DNA of 64,000 bases from Erinaceus europaeus. Taxonomy: Eukaryota > Chordata > Mammalia > Eulipotyphla > Erinaceidae. Below are positions 20,554 through 31,410 of this stretch, one piece after another (position 1 is the first letter of the stretch; each line of letters begins with the position of its first letter). Both the position numbers and the translations under genes were made by a program. Under the pieces are notes generated by a model that saw only the letters and a program-made list of their open reading frames with translations, was not told the DNA's origin and did not search any database. The stretch spans positions 62,001-126,000 of the forward strand of contig NW_026647189.1 in assembly GCF_950295315.1 (NCBI RefSeq), given 5' to 3'.

Positions 20554-20953
20554 CTACAGGGCCTGATAGAAGGTTAAGGATGTACTGGTGGCCTTCAACT
20601 TCTCTAGAACCAGGATGAAACAGCTTATGTCCTCCACCACTATGTTCTCAGGGAAGAAGGGGATCTCCTGGATAGTAGCTACTGTACAGGAGCAGTTTGG
20701 GGCGGCCCTTTCCCCAGAGGCCATCACAGATTCAGGGGTGAGCTCAAGGCACTGAGGAGGAGTAGATTTGGCCAAGTTGGGACCATGGGCGTGTGGTATA
20801 TGATGGAGTGCTTGCAGCTAAGTTTCCATATCATTGATGGTGGTGATGATGTCACTGTTCTGGTCCACTGCCACCAAGAAACTGTTATGGATGGTGTCTG
20901 ATGACAGATTGTACAAGGGCCGGGGATAACCCACCCTCTCCCAGCAAATAGAC
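20554..20953 (-). pseudogene. Third, decayed copy of the unrecognised terminal exon
   Basis: The acceptor ctatgtcacag and first bases match those of the terminal exons at 10,640 and 45,329. The frame encodes FLVAVDQNSDIITTINDMET, then a TAG (20,820-20,818), then an open part with LELTPESV, GERAAP and PENIVVEDI, ending at TAG 20,554. It aligns with the other two over VAVDQ, LELT, GDRA/GERA and VEDI. It is probably the last exon of a further paralogous unit upstream on the minus strand. The matching part of copy 2 is deleted. Confidence 0.5.
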
Positions 20954-21404
20954 CTGTGACATAGCAGTGTGTGTAATGATGAGCTCAAGTGGCCACTCTG
21001 TGTGCTGAGAGGAGGTGGAGAGCCAGGAGGCCACCAGGCCCACTTTCTAGTTGAGAGCATTATAGAAGGAGAGAAGGAAGAAAGCCCAACCAGTCTTAAG
21101 TCCAGGGGGCGAATGATGTACCTCACCATGGAAATACTTGTGCATGGGCTGATGTCTGAGTTTTGCCTTTGCTACTTTTAACAGAATTTAAGAATTCGAA
21201 GGTGGAATCCAGATATATTGTGTTATTCATCTTTCACAGGCAGAATGCCTGTAGAAAGAACGCCCTGCCCCTTTACATACAGTCCTACCTCCAAGGACAC
21301 CTCTATGAGCAAAGACAGAAAGCAGAGGGCACTGAGTCTTGTCTCATACTGTCTGTCAGGCTTCAGCCTTTTGAATGGACAGTATTTGTTGCAAGAATCA
21401 CCAG

Positions 21405-22400
21405 GGGCCTAGCAGTGGTGCACCTGGAGCCCAGGCACTACCTGGCTTTAAGTCCCTGGACCCTAATCCTGGGTGGAGGGAGGGAGTGTAGAACACCTCC
21501 CTGTTGGGAACATGTGTGAGCCTGATAGAGCTTAGGGAGAACCACCCCCATCTTTGGATGGAGGTCTGAGAAGATAACCTCTTGGTAAATCTCTCTCAAC
21601 CGAGGTGAGCATAAGGGGGGAAACTCAGACTTGGTTCTTTCCTTCTTGACTCTCAGGCCCACAGATACCCCAGGACTTCCCTCCATTAACTACAGGCCAC
21701 ATGGCCTCAGATTCACTCATTCAAAGTCACCTTCTGATCATAGAAGAACACATCTTATCACACACTTCATCACACACCTCAGACCCCAGACAAGAGAAAT
21801 GCCAAACTATATGGCCTTTTGATATCCATCTTCTCTCTGTCTCACCCTACGGGTTTAACCCCTATGCTTCTCTCAAATACCTTTGGATAATTAAGTTGCT
21901 TGTGTTATGGAAAATAACTGTCTTTATCTCATCAATTCCTGTCATACCAACCCCCTACCTTAGGGGCATGCTGACTGTTAAGAAACCTGTAATTTCTGTC
22001 ATATTGCAACAATAATTACCTCCATTGCTTTTCTATTTAACTCATGTCAGTTTTGCTAATAAACGGACTCTAGGATTCTGGGACTCTAAGGACTCAGATT
22101 CTAGATTCACGCTAAGAGTCCCCTGGTGTCTTTTACTTCGTGTCACCCCTGTCGTGAGCGAGAAAGAACCAGCCCGTTACCTTTCCCCTGGAGGACACCC
22201 TGCCTGAGAAAGAGAGAGACACCCCAAAACCTCCCAAGTGGGTGAGCAGTGCTGCTGATGTCTGCCTTTATCCTTCTCTCCCCATCTCTGTATCTCTCTG
22301 GCGCAGCAAATTAGAAAAGGGAAAAAATGACTGTGGAGAGCAGTGGAGTCATTGTGCAGCCAAGAGCCCCAGCAATAACCCCGGTGGTAAAAAAAGTCAT
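21405..22400 (+). mobile_element. Family B SINE interrupted by an LTR
   Basis: SINE parts 21,405-21,501 and 22,230-22,400 flank the LTR. The uninterrupted version is at 53,150-53,400 in copy 2. Confidence 0.7.
21502..22229 (+). mobile_element. Solo LTR in copy 1
   Basis: The ~728-bp element begins tgttgggaac and ends near ccccaaaa, imperfect inverted ends. A 6-bp duplication (cctccc, 21,496-21,501 and 22,230-22,235) flanks it, and the site is empty in copy 2. AATAAA at 22,058-22,063 fits an R-region polyadenylation signal. No internal retroviral genes are present. It looks like a recombined solo LTR; the terminal CA is mutated or my end call is off by a base or two. Confidence 0.7.
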
Positions 22401-22562
22401 AATAATAAATTATTTAATTAGACATTTTAGTCTGGTTATACTACAAAGCAAGTCAATACACTTTTTTCAATATATAATTATTGATGGGAGAGTATTAGAA
22501 TGGTATGGATAAAATGTCTCCTAAGAAATTTAAAAATAATAGTAAAAAACATTCCTGTCTTC

Positions 22563-22693
22563 CTTAAGGGGAGGGAATGGGATATAGAGATCTGGTGTTG
22601 GGAATTGTGTGGAGTTGTACCCCTCCTATCCTATGGTTTTGTTAACATCTCGTTTTTTAAATAAATAAATAGAAATTTAAAAAAATACTGGTC
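22563..22693 (+). mobile_element. Very short L1 3' end, copy 1 only
   Basis: It contains 'gggaattgtgtggagttgtacccctcc' and an A-rich tail. The flanks 22,545-22,562 and 22,694-22,711 are an 18-bp TSD. Copy 2 has a SINE at the same target. Confidence 0.8.
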
Positions 22694-22995
22694 AAAAACA
22701 TTCCTGTCTTCTTTCAGCATAACCTGGCTCTGAGGCAGGTAGGGATGCTAAGACACTGTGGGATGAAATGGAATTTCTTTCTAATGGGAATCCCAATTCT
22801 ACCACCTCCCACTATCATAGTAGACTCCATGCCTAATCCAGACACTGACTGCATCACTTCCTGGATTGTCTGAGACATTAGAGAAATCTAAAAACATCCC
22901 CAATCCATCCATCAACACAGATACAGCATCACTGTAAACAATTTGAGTCTTCCTTTTAGGTCAGTCTTCCAGGATCTTCTCTGCTTTTTCTTGCC

Positions 22996-23400
22996 ACTCT
23001 TGCCGAAATCAGTTCAGTCCATTTTCTCCTAGTAGGTCAACTGTGATAGCTCATCCTTGTTTCTGGACACAGAGACCAACAGGCCAACAACTTTTGATCC
23101 CACAGACAGTTCTGTCCTAGTTAGTTTCTGGTTCAGAAATGTTCCCGTACAAGGTATGGCGACTGAGGCTTCAGAGGCATGTAGCCATTAGTCCCCCTGG
23201 GCATTGCTGGGCTCCTGCCTCTCCTCCCATGGGTGTTAATCCTGGATATTTTAGGATCCAGTGGGAGGCTGTCTGGGGCAGAGTTGTCCAGCAGCAGGGA
23301 AGTGACCGTGTCCAGCAGGGCCTCGGACAGAAGTGAAGCTTCAGCCAGGCCAGCTCAGCACTGGTGAGAAGGGAGCCCAGAGTAGATGCTGCAGACAAGG
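22996..23400 (-). pseudogene. Unrecognised conserved minus-strand segment, copy 1
   Basis: One frame reads SEALLDTVTSLLLDNSAPDS and then NTHGRRGRSPAMPRGTNGYM, followed by stops. Copy 2 keeps the related frame open (55,079-55,336). Function and exon borders are unknown. Confidence 0.3.
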
Positions 23401-24049
23401 CAGGCAGACAGGCTTCTCCCTGCCCTGGAGAGCCTACCTGGCTGTGTCCAGTTTGCAGATGTTGTGGTGCTCATTCATGCATTTGAAATGCTGTCTCCTA
23501 AGTATTTCTGCCTGTGACCATTGAGTTTAGTGGACCTGCTGGAACCTGCGGGGACTGGCATTTTTCTAGAGGTGACCCCAGGAATGCAGGACCTCAGTCT
23601 GCTAGGGGAAGAAGCTGCTCAGCTGTGTGGCAGATGGGCACTGACTGAGGTGTTGTGAAAAGTAGAAAGTTTAGTTCATGAGGAGAGAAGCTGCTGTCAG
23701 CAGGTTTCTTTTTGGCCACAGGAACACTGAGCTGGATGGTTGAGGACTGAGGTGGATTTGGGCAGTTGGGCAAGAACTATCCTTCAGAAGTCACAGGCAG
23801 CAGTTGCAGAGGTAGCACAGCATGGAACTGGATGGTGTGAGAAGATGTTGAACATAGATATTTTAAGCACCTGAACAGAGGCTGTGGTATAAAAGCCAGC
23901 CATAACAGGATTCATTCAGAAATATTCAGAAGGTAATTTCACAAGAATAGAGAGTGTGTTGGGCTGGGGAGATGGTACTAGCATTAAAGCTCCAAACATT
24001 CAGTCCCAAGATACATGAAGCCCTAAGTTTAATTCCCAATAAGCCATGG

Positions 24050-24780
24050 CTGATCAGTGCTGTTTGAAACAAAAACAACAAAAAAGCAAGCAAGCAAACA
24101 AAAACTAAATTAAATAATACTCTGTAGAGGTAGCCATGAGGGGGCTTTAAACAAAGTGAAATCAAATCTCCTACAGCTAATGGTTCTCTGTCACTACCAG
24201 TGCCGGCACCTGCCACCTCCTTGCAGCTCTTTGCCTGCATGATTTTCTCTCTTCAGATACTGGCCTGCAAGTAGAGCTGCACAGAGGATATATAAACAGA
24301 TCACCAGTGCCTCCTTTCAAAATACCCAGTTAATGTATTTGTTTCTCTAAACTGGTCGGTAGTCCTGCATCCATGAAAACTAAATAATAAAATCACGGGT
24401 TTCTTGTGTTTTACTCAAAGAGATAGAATAAAAATATTTTTGAGGCCTACAACCCCACAGAGTCTATTCTTCAAAGCTCTTTCTGGACTTTCTCAGATTG
24501 ATTTACACTGATGGGACCTTGCTTGTGACTACTGGGGACATTCTAACCTTCCCTTGAGTTATCTTTTTGCCTTTCTGTCATCCCATTAACTCAATCCTCC
24601 AAAGTTTTACAGAATACTTTCTCTAGAAGTCAGTTATAGTTGAAAAGGCTTCTTCTAAACCCTGGAATCACCTTCTCCTATTCCCATATTTCAATTACCA
24701 GAAGCCAGGCTCTAAGGACTGCAGGGTAAGCTCTGCACTTTAGTGCTTATTTTGTTAATTCAATATTTGTTTTTCTTTTC
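24050..24780. other. Start of spacer, no feature recognised
   Basis: Ordinary AT-rich sequence beyond the end of the duplication. A SINE-like head near 23,960-24,060 ends copy 1; nothing coding is seen. Confidence 0.4.
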
Positions 24781-25523
24781 TTTTTTTTTTCTTTTTAATT
24801 TATTTTAATTAATTTATTTATTTATTTATTTTTATTTTTTAAATTTTTTATTTAAGAAAGGATTAGTGAACAAAAGTATAAGGTAGGAGGGGTATAACTC
24901 CACACAATTCCCACCACCCAATCCCCATAACCCACTCCCTCCCATGGTAGCTTTCCCATTCTCTATCCCTCTGGGAGCATGGACCCAGGGTCATTGAGGG
25001 TTGCAGAAGGTAGAAGGTCTGGCTTCTATAGTTGCTTCCCAGCTGAACATGGGCGTTGACTGGTCGGTCCATACCCCCAGTCTGCCTCTCTCTTTCCCTA
25101 GTAGGGTGTGTCTCTGGGGAAGCTGAGCTCCAGGACATATTGGTGGGGTCTTCAATCCAGGGAAGCCTAGGCAGCATCCTGGTGGCATCTGGAACCTGGT
25201 GATTGAAAAGAGAGTTAACATATGAAACCAAACAATTTGTTGAGCAATCATGGATCCCAAGCTTGGAATAGTGGAGAGGAAGTGTTAGGGAGGTACTCAC
25301 TGCAAACTCTAGTGTAATCCTGCTTTCAGGTATATATTTTGCAGTAGTTTATGGATACGTGTGCACATACGCTCTCTCTCACAGAAACTGGTGTATATCT
25401 AGGTTATGGGACTTTGTTAGAAAGTGAACTACCTGAGATGAAATTAGAGTGTATTATTAAAGGAAAGGTCTCACCCGAGTAATGAAGCTGAAGGGTTGTC
25501 ATTCCACACGTGAAGTCTCTGGA
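24781..25523 (-). mobile_element. L1 3' end, minus strand (left arm of inverted pair)
   Basis: A T-rich stretch (24,781-24,860) is the reversed poly-A tail, followed by the reversed 3' UTR up to 25,523. The sequence mirrors 26,490-27,150 with only scattered mismatches. The 145-aa ORF here is 3' UTR read-through. Confidence 0.85.
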
Positions 25524-27180
25524 TATAGACTCCTGGGGTTATACCCCAAGGACTCCATAACACCCAACCAAAAAGAGGTGTGTACTCCTATGTTCATAGC
25601 AGCACAATTCATAATAGCTAAAACCTGGAAGCAACCCAGGTGCCCAACACCACATGAGTGGCTGAGAAAGCTGTGGTATATATACACAATGGAATACTAT
25701 GCAGCTATCAAGAACAATGAACCCACCTTCTCTGACCCATCTTGGACAGAGCTAGAAGGAATTATGTTAAGTGAACTAAGTCAGAAAGATAAAGATGAGT
25801 ATGGGATGATCCCACTCATCAACAGAAGTTGACTTAGAAGATCTGAAAGGGAAACTAAAAGCAGGACCTGATCAAATTGTAAGTAGGGCACCAAAGTAAA
25901 AACCCAGTGGTGAGGGGTAGACATGTAGCTTCCTGGGCCAGTGGGGGGTGGGAGTGGGCGGGAGGGATGGGTCACGGTCCTTTGGTGATGGGAATGGTGT
26001 TTATGTACACTCCTAGCAAAATGTAGACATATAAATCAGTAGTTAATTAATATGAAAGGGGGAAATCAATTGTATGTCTCAAAGGTTCTCAAAAGACAAA
26101 CTGAATCTTTTTAATAGATAGGCTACGTATTTGATATGCGGACTCTCTCAAAAGCCTAGACCAAGTAGATTAGAAGCTTCCAATAGCACAGCTATATACA
26201 AGATACTGGGTACTGTACAGCAAACCATAACAAAGGGACTTTTCAAAGTTAACCCAATTAACAAATAATGTGATGATAATATTAACTATTGATTGTCTTT
26301 TTGAACCCTAAGACAGCAGGAACCTCACATCTTCACTAGAGAGCCCCTACTTCCCCCAGTCCTGGCACCCTTGGATAGGGCTCACTTTCCCGTATGCATC
26401 TCCCAATCCAAACCAAATAATATTGCATCCGCCGATCACAACCTAACCAAAGCAATGATTGCCATCTCAACATGCTTCACCTCAGAGTGTATCCAGAGAC
26501 TTCACGTGTGGAATGACAACCGTTCAGCTTCATTACTCGGGTGAGACCTTTCCTTTAATAATACACTCTAATTTCATCTCAGGTAGTTCACTTTCTAACA
26601 AAGTCCCATAACCTAGACATACACCAGTTTCTGTGAGAGAGAGCGTATGTGCACACGTATCCATAAACTACTGCAAAATATATACCTGAAAGCAGGATTA
26701 CACTAGAGTTTGCAGTGAGTACCTCCCTAACACTTCCTCTCCACTATTCCAAGCTTGGGATCCATGATTGCTCAACAAATTGTTTGGCTTCCTATGTTAA
26801 CTCTCTTTTCAATCACCAGGTTCCAGATGCCACCAGGATGCTGGATAGGCTTCCCTGGATTGAAGACCCCACCAATGTGTCCTGGAGCTCAGCTTCCCCA
26901 GAGACACACCTTACTAGGGAAAGAGAGAGGCAGACTGGGAGTATGGACTGACCAGTCAACGCCCATGTTCAGCGGGGAAGCAATTACAGAAGCCAGACCC
27001 TCTACCTTCTGCAACCCTCAATGACCCTGGGTCCATGCTCCCAGAGGGCTAGAGAATGGGAAGGCTATCATGGGAGGGGGTGGGTTATGGGGATTGGGTG
27101 GTGGGAATTGTGTGGAGTTGTACCCCTCCTACCTTATGCTTTTGTTCACTAATCCTTTCTTAAATAAAAAATTAAAAAAA
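25524..27180 (+). mobile_element. L1 3' end with ORF2 C-terminus, plus strand (right arm)
   Basis: It begins exactly where the minus-strand L1 stops. Positions 25,524-25,832 encode the C-terminal tail of L1 ORF2 (LYPKDS, CTPMFIAAQFIIAKTW, WYIYTMEYYAAIKNNEP), ending in TGA at 25,830-25,832. The 3' UTR and poly-A end near 27,180. Reverse transcriptase and endonuclease domains are absent, so it is a dead 5' truncation. Confidence 0.85.
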
Positions 27181-27184
27181 AAAC

Positions 27185-27412
27185 TATTTTCCCTGTTGTT
27201 GTTATTGTTGTTGGATAGGAGATAGAGAAATGCATAGAGGAGGGGATGGCAGAGAGGGGGATAAAAAGATAGACAACTGTTAACCTGCTTCACTGCCTGT
27301 GAAGTGACCCCCCCTGCAGATGGGGAGTTAGGGGATTGGACTAGGATCCTTATGCTGGTAGTTGTGCTTTGTGCCATGTGTGCTTAACCCACTGTGCTAC
27401 CGCTGACTTCCC
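27185..27412 (-). mobile_element. Family A SINE directly after the L1 tail
   Basis: A minus-strand element whose tail abuts the L1 poly-A. Confidence 0.7.
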
Positions 27413-27519
27413 AGATGTCTTTTCTTAACATAATGGCGTTACCACTATAATCGATTTTACTTTTTTTTCTTCTTAATATTGTGTTCAGGATATTTGCCAG
27501 TTAATAACATCTAAACTTG

Positions 27520-27643
27520 GAGGGTGGGGAGCTAACTTAAAGTTTACATAGAAAGCTTTCATGCTTCAGGTTTCAAGGCTTCAGGTTGAATCCCCAGCTC
27601 TCCAGCATAAGTCTGAGCTGAGCAGTGCTGTGCGTTCACTCTG

Positions 27644-27675
<32 letters not shown>
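27520..27675 (+). mobile_element. Family C SINE ending in (AC)n
   Basis: The SINE core 'ttcatgcttcaggtttcaag ... gctgagcagtgctgtg' runs into (AC)16 at 27,643-27,674, a typical microsatellite grown from a SINE tail. Confidence 0.65.
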
Positions 27676-27677
<2 letters not shown>

Positions 27678-27894
27678 TTATTTATTAAGTATTTAATTTT
27701 TTTACCAGAGCCTTTCTCATCTCTGCATCATGGTGAGGCAGGAACCCTAGAGCTTCCAGTATGAGTCTCTTTCCATCAGCATTATGTTATTTAACCCTGC
27801 CCATTCTCACACTTTTTGTATCATTCCATTTCTCTAGCTTTCATTACTAAATATAACAATAAAATAAAATGTGATAAAGTAGTAAATAAATAAG

Positions 27895-28240
27895 TAGGGC
27901 TTGGGCAGAAGTGACTGCCTAGTTATCATCTTTCTGTCTTTATATCTATCTCTCATTAGTAAAGAGATATTTAAGAAAGTAATGGAAAATAAAAATATTT
28001 TTTAAAAGAAGCCCTTCGACTGGGAGAGCATTGACATCTTTCTCCCCATAACTAAATATAATAATACAATAAAATACAACTATTTAAAATAAAAGAGAGT
28101 GGGGGTATATAGCATAGTGGTTATGCAAAAATACTTTCATGCCTGAGGTTCCAAGGTCCCATTTTCAATCCCTAAGACTACCATAGTCCAGAGCTGATCA
28201 GTGTCCTGGTTAAAAAGAAGAAGAAGGAGAAGAAGAAACA
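27895..28240 (+). repeat. Two SINE relics
   Basis: Fragments at about 27,895-28,000 and a family C element at 28,098-28,240 with an AAG-rich tail. Confidence 0.5.
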
Positions 28241-28329
28241 TACCTTGTGTGACCCATATTTGAATGTGGTATAAAACTTTGTGAGTTCTTTAAATAAAAT
28301 AAAGTAAAATGAAATAAGAAGAAGTTGTG

Positions 28330-29170
28330 CTTAGGAGTTCTGCTGAAGCCTGTCATACCTGTGGCTTTAAGAGCCCAGTTTCAGTTCCCCTGCGCCCCTT
28401 GAGCTTGAGCTGACAGTGTTCTGGTGTTTCTCTGTATGTTTTTCTCCCTGGATCTGTGTCTGGTAAAGAAAGTGAAGAGAAATTTGGGAGAAATATGGGA
28501 GCCCTTTGGTTGGCTGTAAGGTGCATTCTGCTCTGTGACCACAAGGCGGCAACATAACACAGCAGGGCCCCTCCTGGGCTGACCTTGCTCTCATTGCACT
28601 GCCCCTTGGTCTGGAATAGTTGTTACTTTGGGCAGGGTGTCTGCAGTCTGTTCCCAGGATCTGTTCCTGGGAGCTTCCTTCCCAGGGGCTAGAGAGAGGT
28701 AAAAGACGGTTCACTGGGCATGGCACCAGGTTTACGAGGCTGAGGCGCCAAGTTCCCTGTCCTGGTGAGGTGGCCACAGAGACAGAAGGGTCCTGGAGCT
28801 CTGCCTTTCCCCCCCCCCCTTGTGTTTGTGTCATGGGTGTATCCCCTTCCATTTCTTGCACTGCTCCAACCCCTTCCTGGAAAAATGATCTGAACACCTG
28901 TGCTGGGCTGCTGGGCTGTGAGGAACCTGCTGGAGTCCCCAGACTTCCCTGCACAAGGACCAGGGTTGGAGCCCTGGTGGTTCCCCACCTGCATGGGGAG
29001 GAGAGGTGAGGCAGGTCGGTGGGGGTCTCTTTATCTCCACATCTCTGTCTCTCCCCTTCCTCTCAATTTCTCAGTCGACTTTAAATTCAGAGAGAGAAAA
29101 AATGGGATGTTGTTAGGTGGCAGGAGTGGGGTGAGCCATCAGCATCCCTGGGTTCCTAGTTGGAAATGAT
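28330..29170. other. Unclassified GC-richer stretch with long minus ORF
   Basis: A family C-like start (28,330-28,450) and a family B relic (28,890-29,090) flank unknown sequence. A 195-aa minus-strand ORF (28,954-28,367) crosses repeat and non-repeat DNA, has no recognisable motif and no splice context. I treat it as probably fortuitous. Confidence 0.35.
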
Positions 29171-30044
29171 GTCCAATTAAAAATAGTTGTCAAGGCAAAA
29201 AATAGGAATTGAAGCAAGGCATTTATTTATTCTTTTGCAAAAGGGCGTGCCACCAACAGTGGCCTTCAGGCAGCAGCATGTCCCCCTCAGCCTTCTCCCA
29301 TCTTTTATATCTGAAGCAGAACTGACTCCCCACCCCTGGGCTGGGCTTCAGAGCTCACAATCTCTCCATTGTCTAAAGGAGGAAAGGAGGAAGGGAGTAT
29401 GAGGGTCTCTGCTGGAGGATTGGAAGGCACTGCAGGGAGCTGACCTAAAGAATACAAAACTACTGGCCACAGGTGGTCACAGATAACAATTTATAAAAAG
29501 AATGTTTGTACTAAACAGTTGTTCTATTCGTGTTCTTTTGAAGAGAACACCTAACCATCTCTCACAGTTGATTGACTTTTTCTCTGCATGTTCTTTCTTT
29601 GATAACCACAGGAAGGCTCCCTTAACCTCCATGAAAATAAAGAGGGAAAAAATGTAGATGGGAAAGAGCTGCAGTTCAAGTCACAGCAATTCTGTTGATC
29701 CTCAGATTCCTTAGAATAAAGCAGAAGTATCTAAAATTCTACTTCAAAAATGTATCAGAAGTACAAGAGATAAAGTTTCTGAAATATGTTTTCCTAGTAG
29801 ATAAATAACGACATAGTATGGCTTTAACGTTCCCTATTTCTACATGTCTCTATCTATACATACAAATGCAGTTATTTCTCTACCTCTCTGCCCATTTGTG
29901 TCCTACCAGAGAGAAATTGAGTAATGAACAGCAAGGCAGGAAGCAAACTCTCACAAGAATATACTAAAAAGTTACGTGTCACACTGTTTATTTGGAGTTA
30001 TTCGTGACTTTAATCATAAAAGAGGACTGGGAAAAAAAGCAGTG
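29171..30044. other. Unclassified, possibly old LTR-derived
   Basis: The minus strand has AATAAA-rich sequence next to a 'ttggaca' end near 29,170, LTR-like, but no second end or TSD was found. No coding signal. Confidence 0.25.
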
Positions 30045-30345
30045 GATGGGACCTGGGTGGTATAGTGTAGTGGGTTAAGTACAGGTGGCATGAAGCATGA
30101 GGACCTGCGTAAGGATCCTGCTTTGACCACCCCCGCCTGCCGGGTTCCCCACCTGCAGGGGAGTCCCTTCACAAGCTTTGAAGCAGGTCTGCAGGTGTGT
30201 ATCTTTCTCTGCCACTCTCTGTCTTCCACTCCTCTCTCCATTTCTATCTTATCCAACAATGACAACATCAATAACAACAACAACTAGAACAAGGGCAATA
30301 AAAAGGGAAAAATAAATAAAAAGGGCAAATATAAAATAAACATAA
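30045..30345 (+). mobile_element. Family A SINE
   Basis: Head 'gtgggttaagtacaggtggca', 'ctgcaggggagtcccttcac' core and ACAACA tail. Confidence 0.75.
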
Positions 30346-30589
30346 ATTTTAAAAATTGAAGAAAAAAAGAAAAAAGCACTTGATACCAGGTCTCACTATT
30401 AGATATTTTCACTATTAGGCCAGATTTCACTATTAAACATCCGTGATCAATGTTGGTAAGTTTGCTTGATAACCCAGTGGACCAGAAGTCATTCTGCTTG
30501 TGTTCCTACATTAATGACTGGAAACAACACTATTCATTGTTTCCAGTAAAAAAAGATTCATTTAATTCTACAGAACTTTCAAGAATGAT

Positions 30590-31300
30590 TAATACCTATT
30601 CCCATAACTTCTTATTCAGTGATCTGTTATTGGCTATTTGCTTTCCTGTTTGGCTACTGTAAGCAGTGCAGCTGAGAACATGGGGCTCAGATACCTTTTT
30701 TTTTATGTGTTTGCCTCCAGGGTTATCTGTGGGGCTGGGTGCCTGCACTACAAATCCACTGCTCCTGGAGGACATTTTTCCAACTTTGATGCCATTGTTG
30801 CATTGCTGTTGTTGGAAAGGACAAAGAGAAATTGAGAGAGGAGGGGTAAGAGAGAGTGGAGAGAGAAAGACAGACACCAGCAGACCAGCTTCACCCCCAG
30901 AGAAGCGACCCCTCCCTGCATGTGTGGAGCAGGGGGCCTGGGGCTCAAGCCAGGATCCTTGTGCTGCCATGTGCAGTTAAGCTGCTGCAATACCACCTGG
31001 CCCCTGGGCTCAGATATCTTTGAGAACCAGTGCTTCCATGTCTTTGGATAGAAGCCTAGGGATGGTATTGCTGGATCTTAAGGCACTGCCCTTTTTGTTT
31101 GTTTGAGGACTCTCCCTGCAGCTTTCCAAAGGGGCTGCACCAGTTTGCATTCCCAACAGCAGTGTCACTTCTCAGGGCTCCCTTTGCCCACACCTTCCCA
31201 GACCCCAGATCTTAAAGGTATGTTGATGTGTGAGCTGGTAGTCTCACTGTGATCCCAATCTGCATTGCCAATGTCCCTGTAATGGGTTGGCCAGTCAGCA
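30590..31300 (-). mobile_element. L1 ORF2 fragment split by a SINE
   Basis: The parts 30,590-30,696 and 31,005-31,300 read, on the minus strand, as the 3' portion of L1 ORF2 (e.g. 'gtttgcattcccaacagcagtg' on plus). A related piece occurs at 56.1-56.7 kb. Confidence 0.65.
30697..31004 (-). mobile_element. Family A SINE within L1
   Basis: A minus-strand element flanked by a ~15-bp imperfect TSD (30,681-30,696 / 31,005-31,019). Confidence 0.8.
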
Positions 31301-31304
31301 GAAT

Positions 31305-31410
31305 TGTTGTGCAAATGACTTGAAAGCCTGGGGCTCTGAGATCCCAAATCCTGTTTCAGCACCAGAATCAGGCAGAGCTGAGCAGGGAGTGAGCAGCTGA
31401 GAAAAAAAAT
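31305..31410 (+). repeat. Family C SINE relic
   Basis: 'gcaaatgacttgaaagcctggggctctgag' with a 'cagagctgagcaggg' core and A-rich end. Confidence 0.45.

Larger units (their letters stand above)
5720..24050. repeat. Segmental duplication, copy 1
   Basis: This block aligns in the same orientation with 40,640-58,670. Shared anchors include the SINE pairs at 6.2/41.1, 7.6/42.2 and 7.9/42.6 kb, all ARHGAP20-like exons, and the end near 24,045/58,668. The left boundary falls inside a family A SINE: copy 2 has the full head while copy 1 begins in the pyrimidine-rich middle. Copy-1-only material includes 6,477-6,751, 17,666-20,995, 21,502-22,229 and 22,563-22,693. Confidence 0.9.

Noticed and set aside
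10197..21130. Processed pseudogene (retrocopy) of ARHGAP20
   Set aside because: Exons are separated by introns with GT-AG borders, so the copies arose by DNA duplication.
24781..27180. Single L1 with twin-priming 5' inversion
   Set aside because: The inverted part repeats the 3' UTR and has its own tail, whereas twin priming inverts upstream sequence once.
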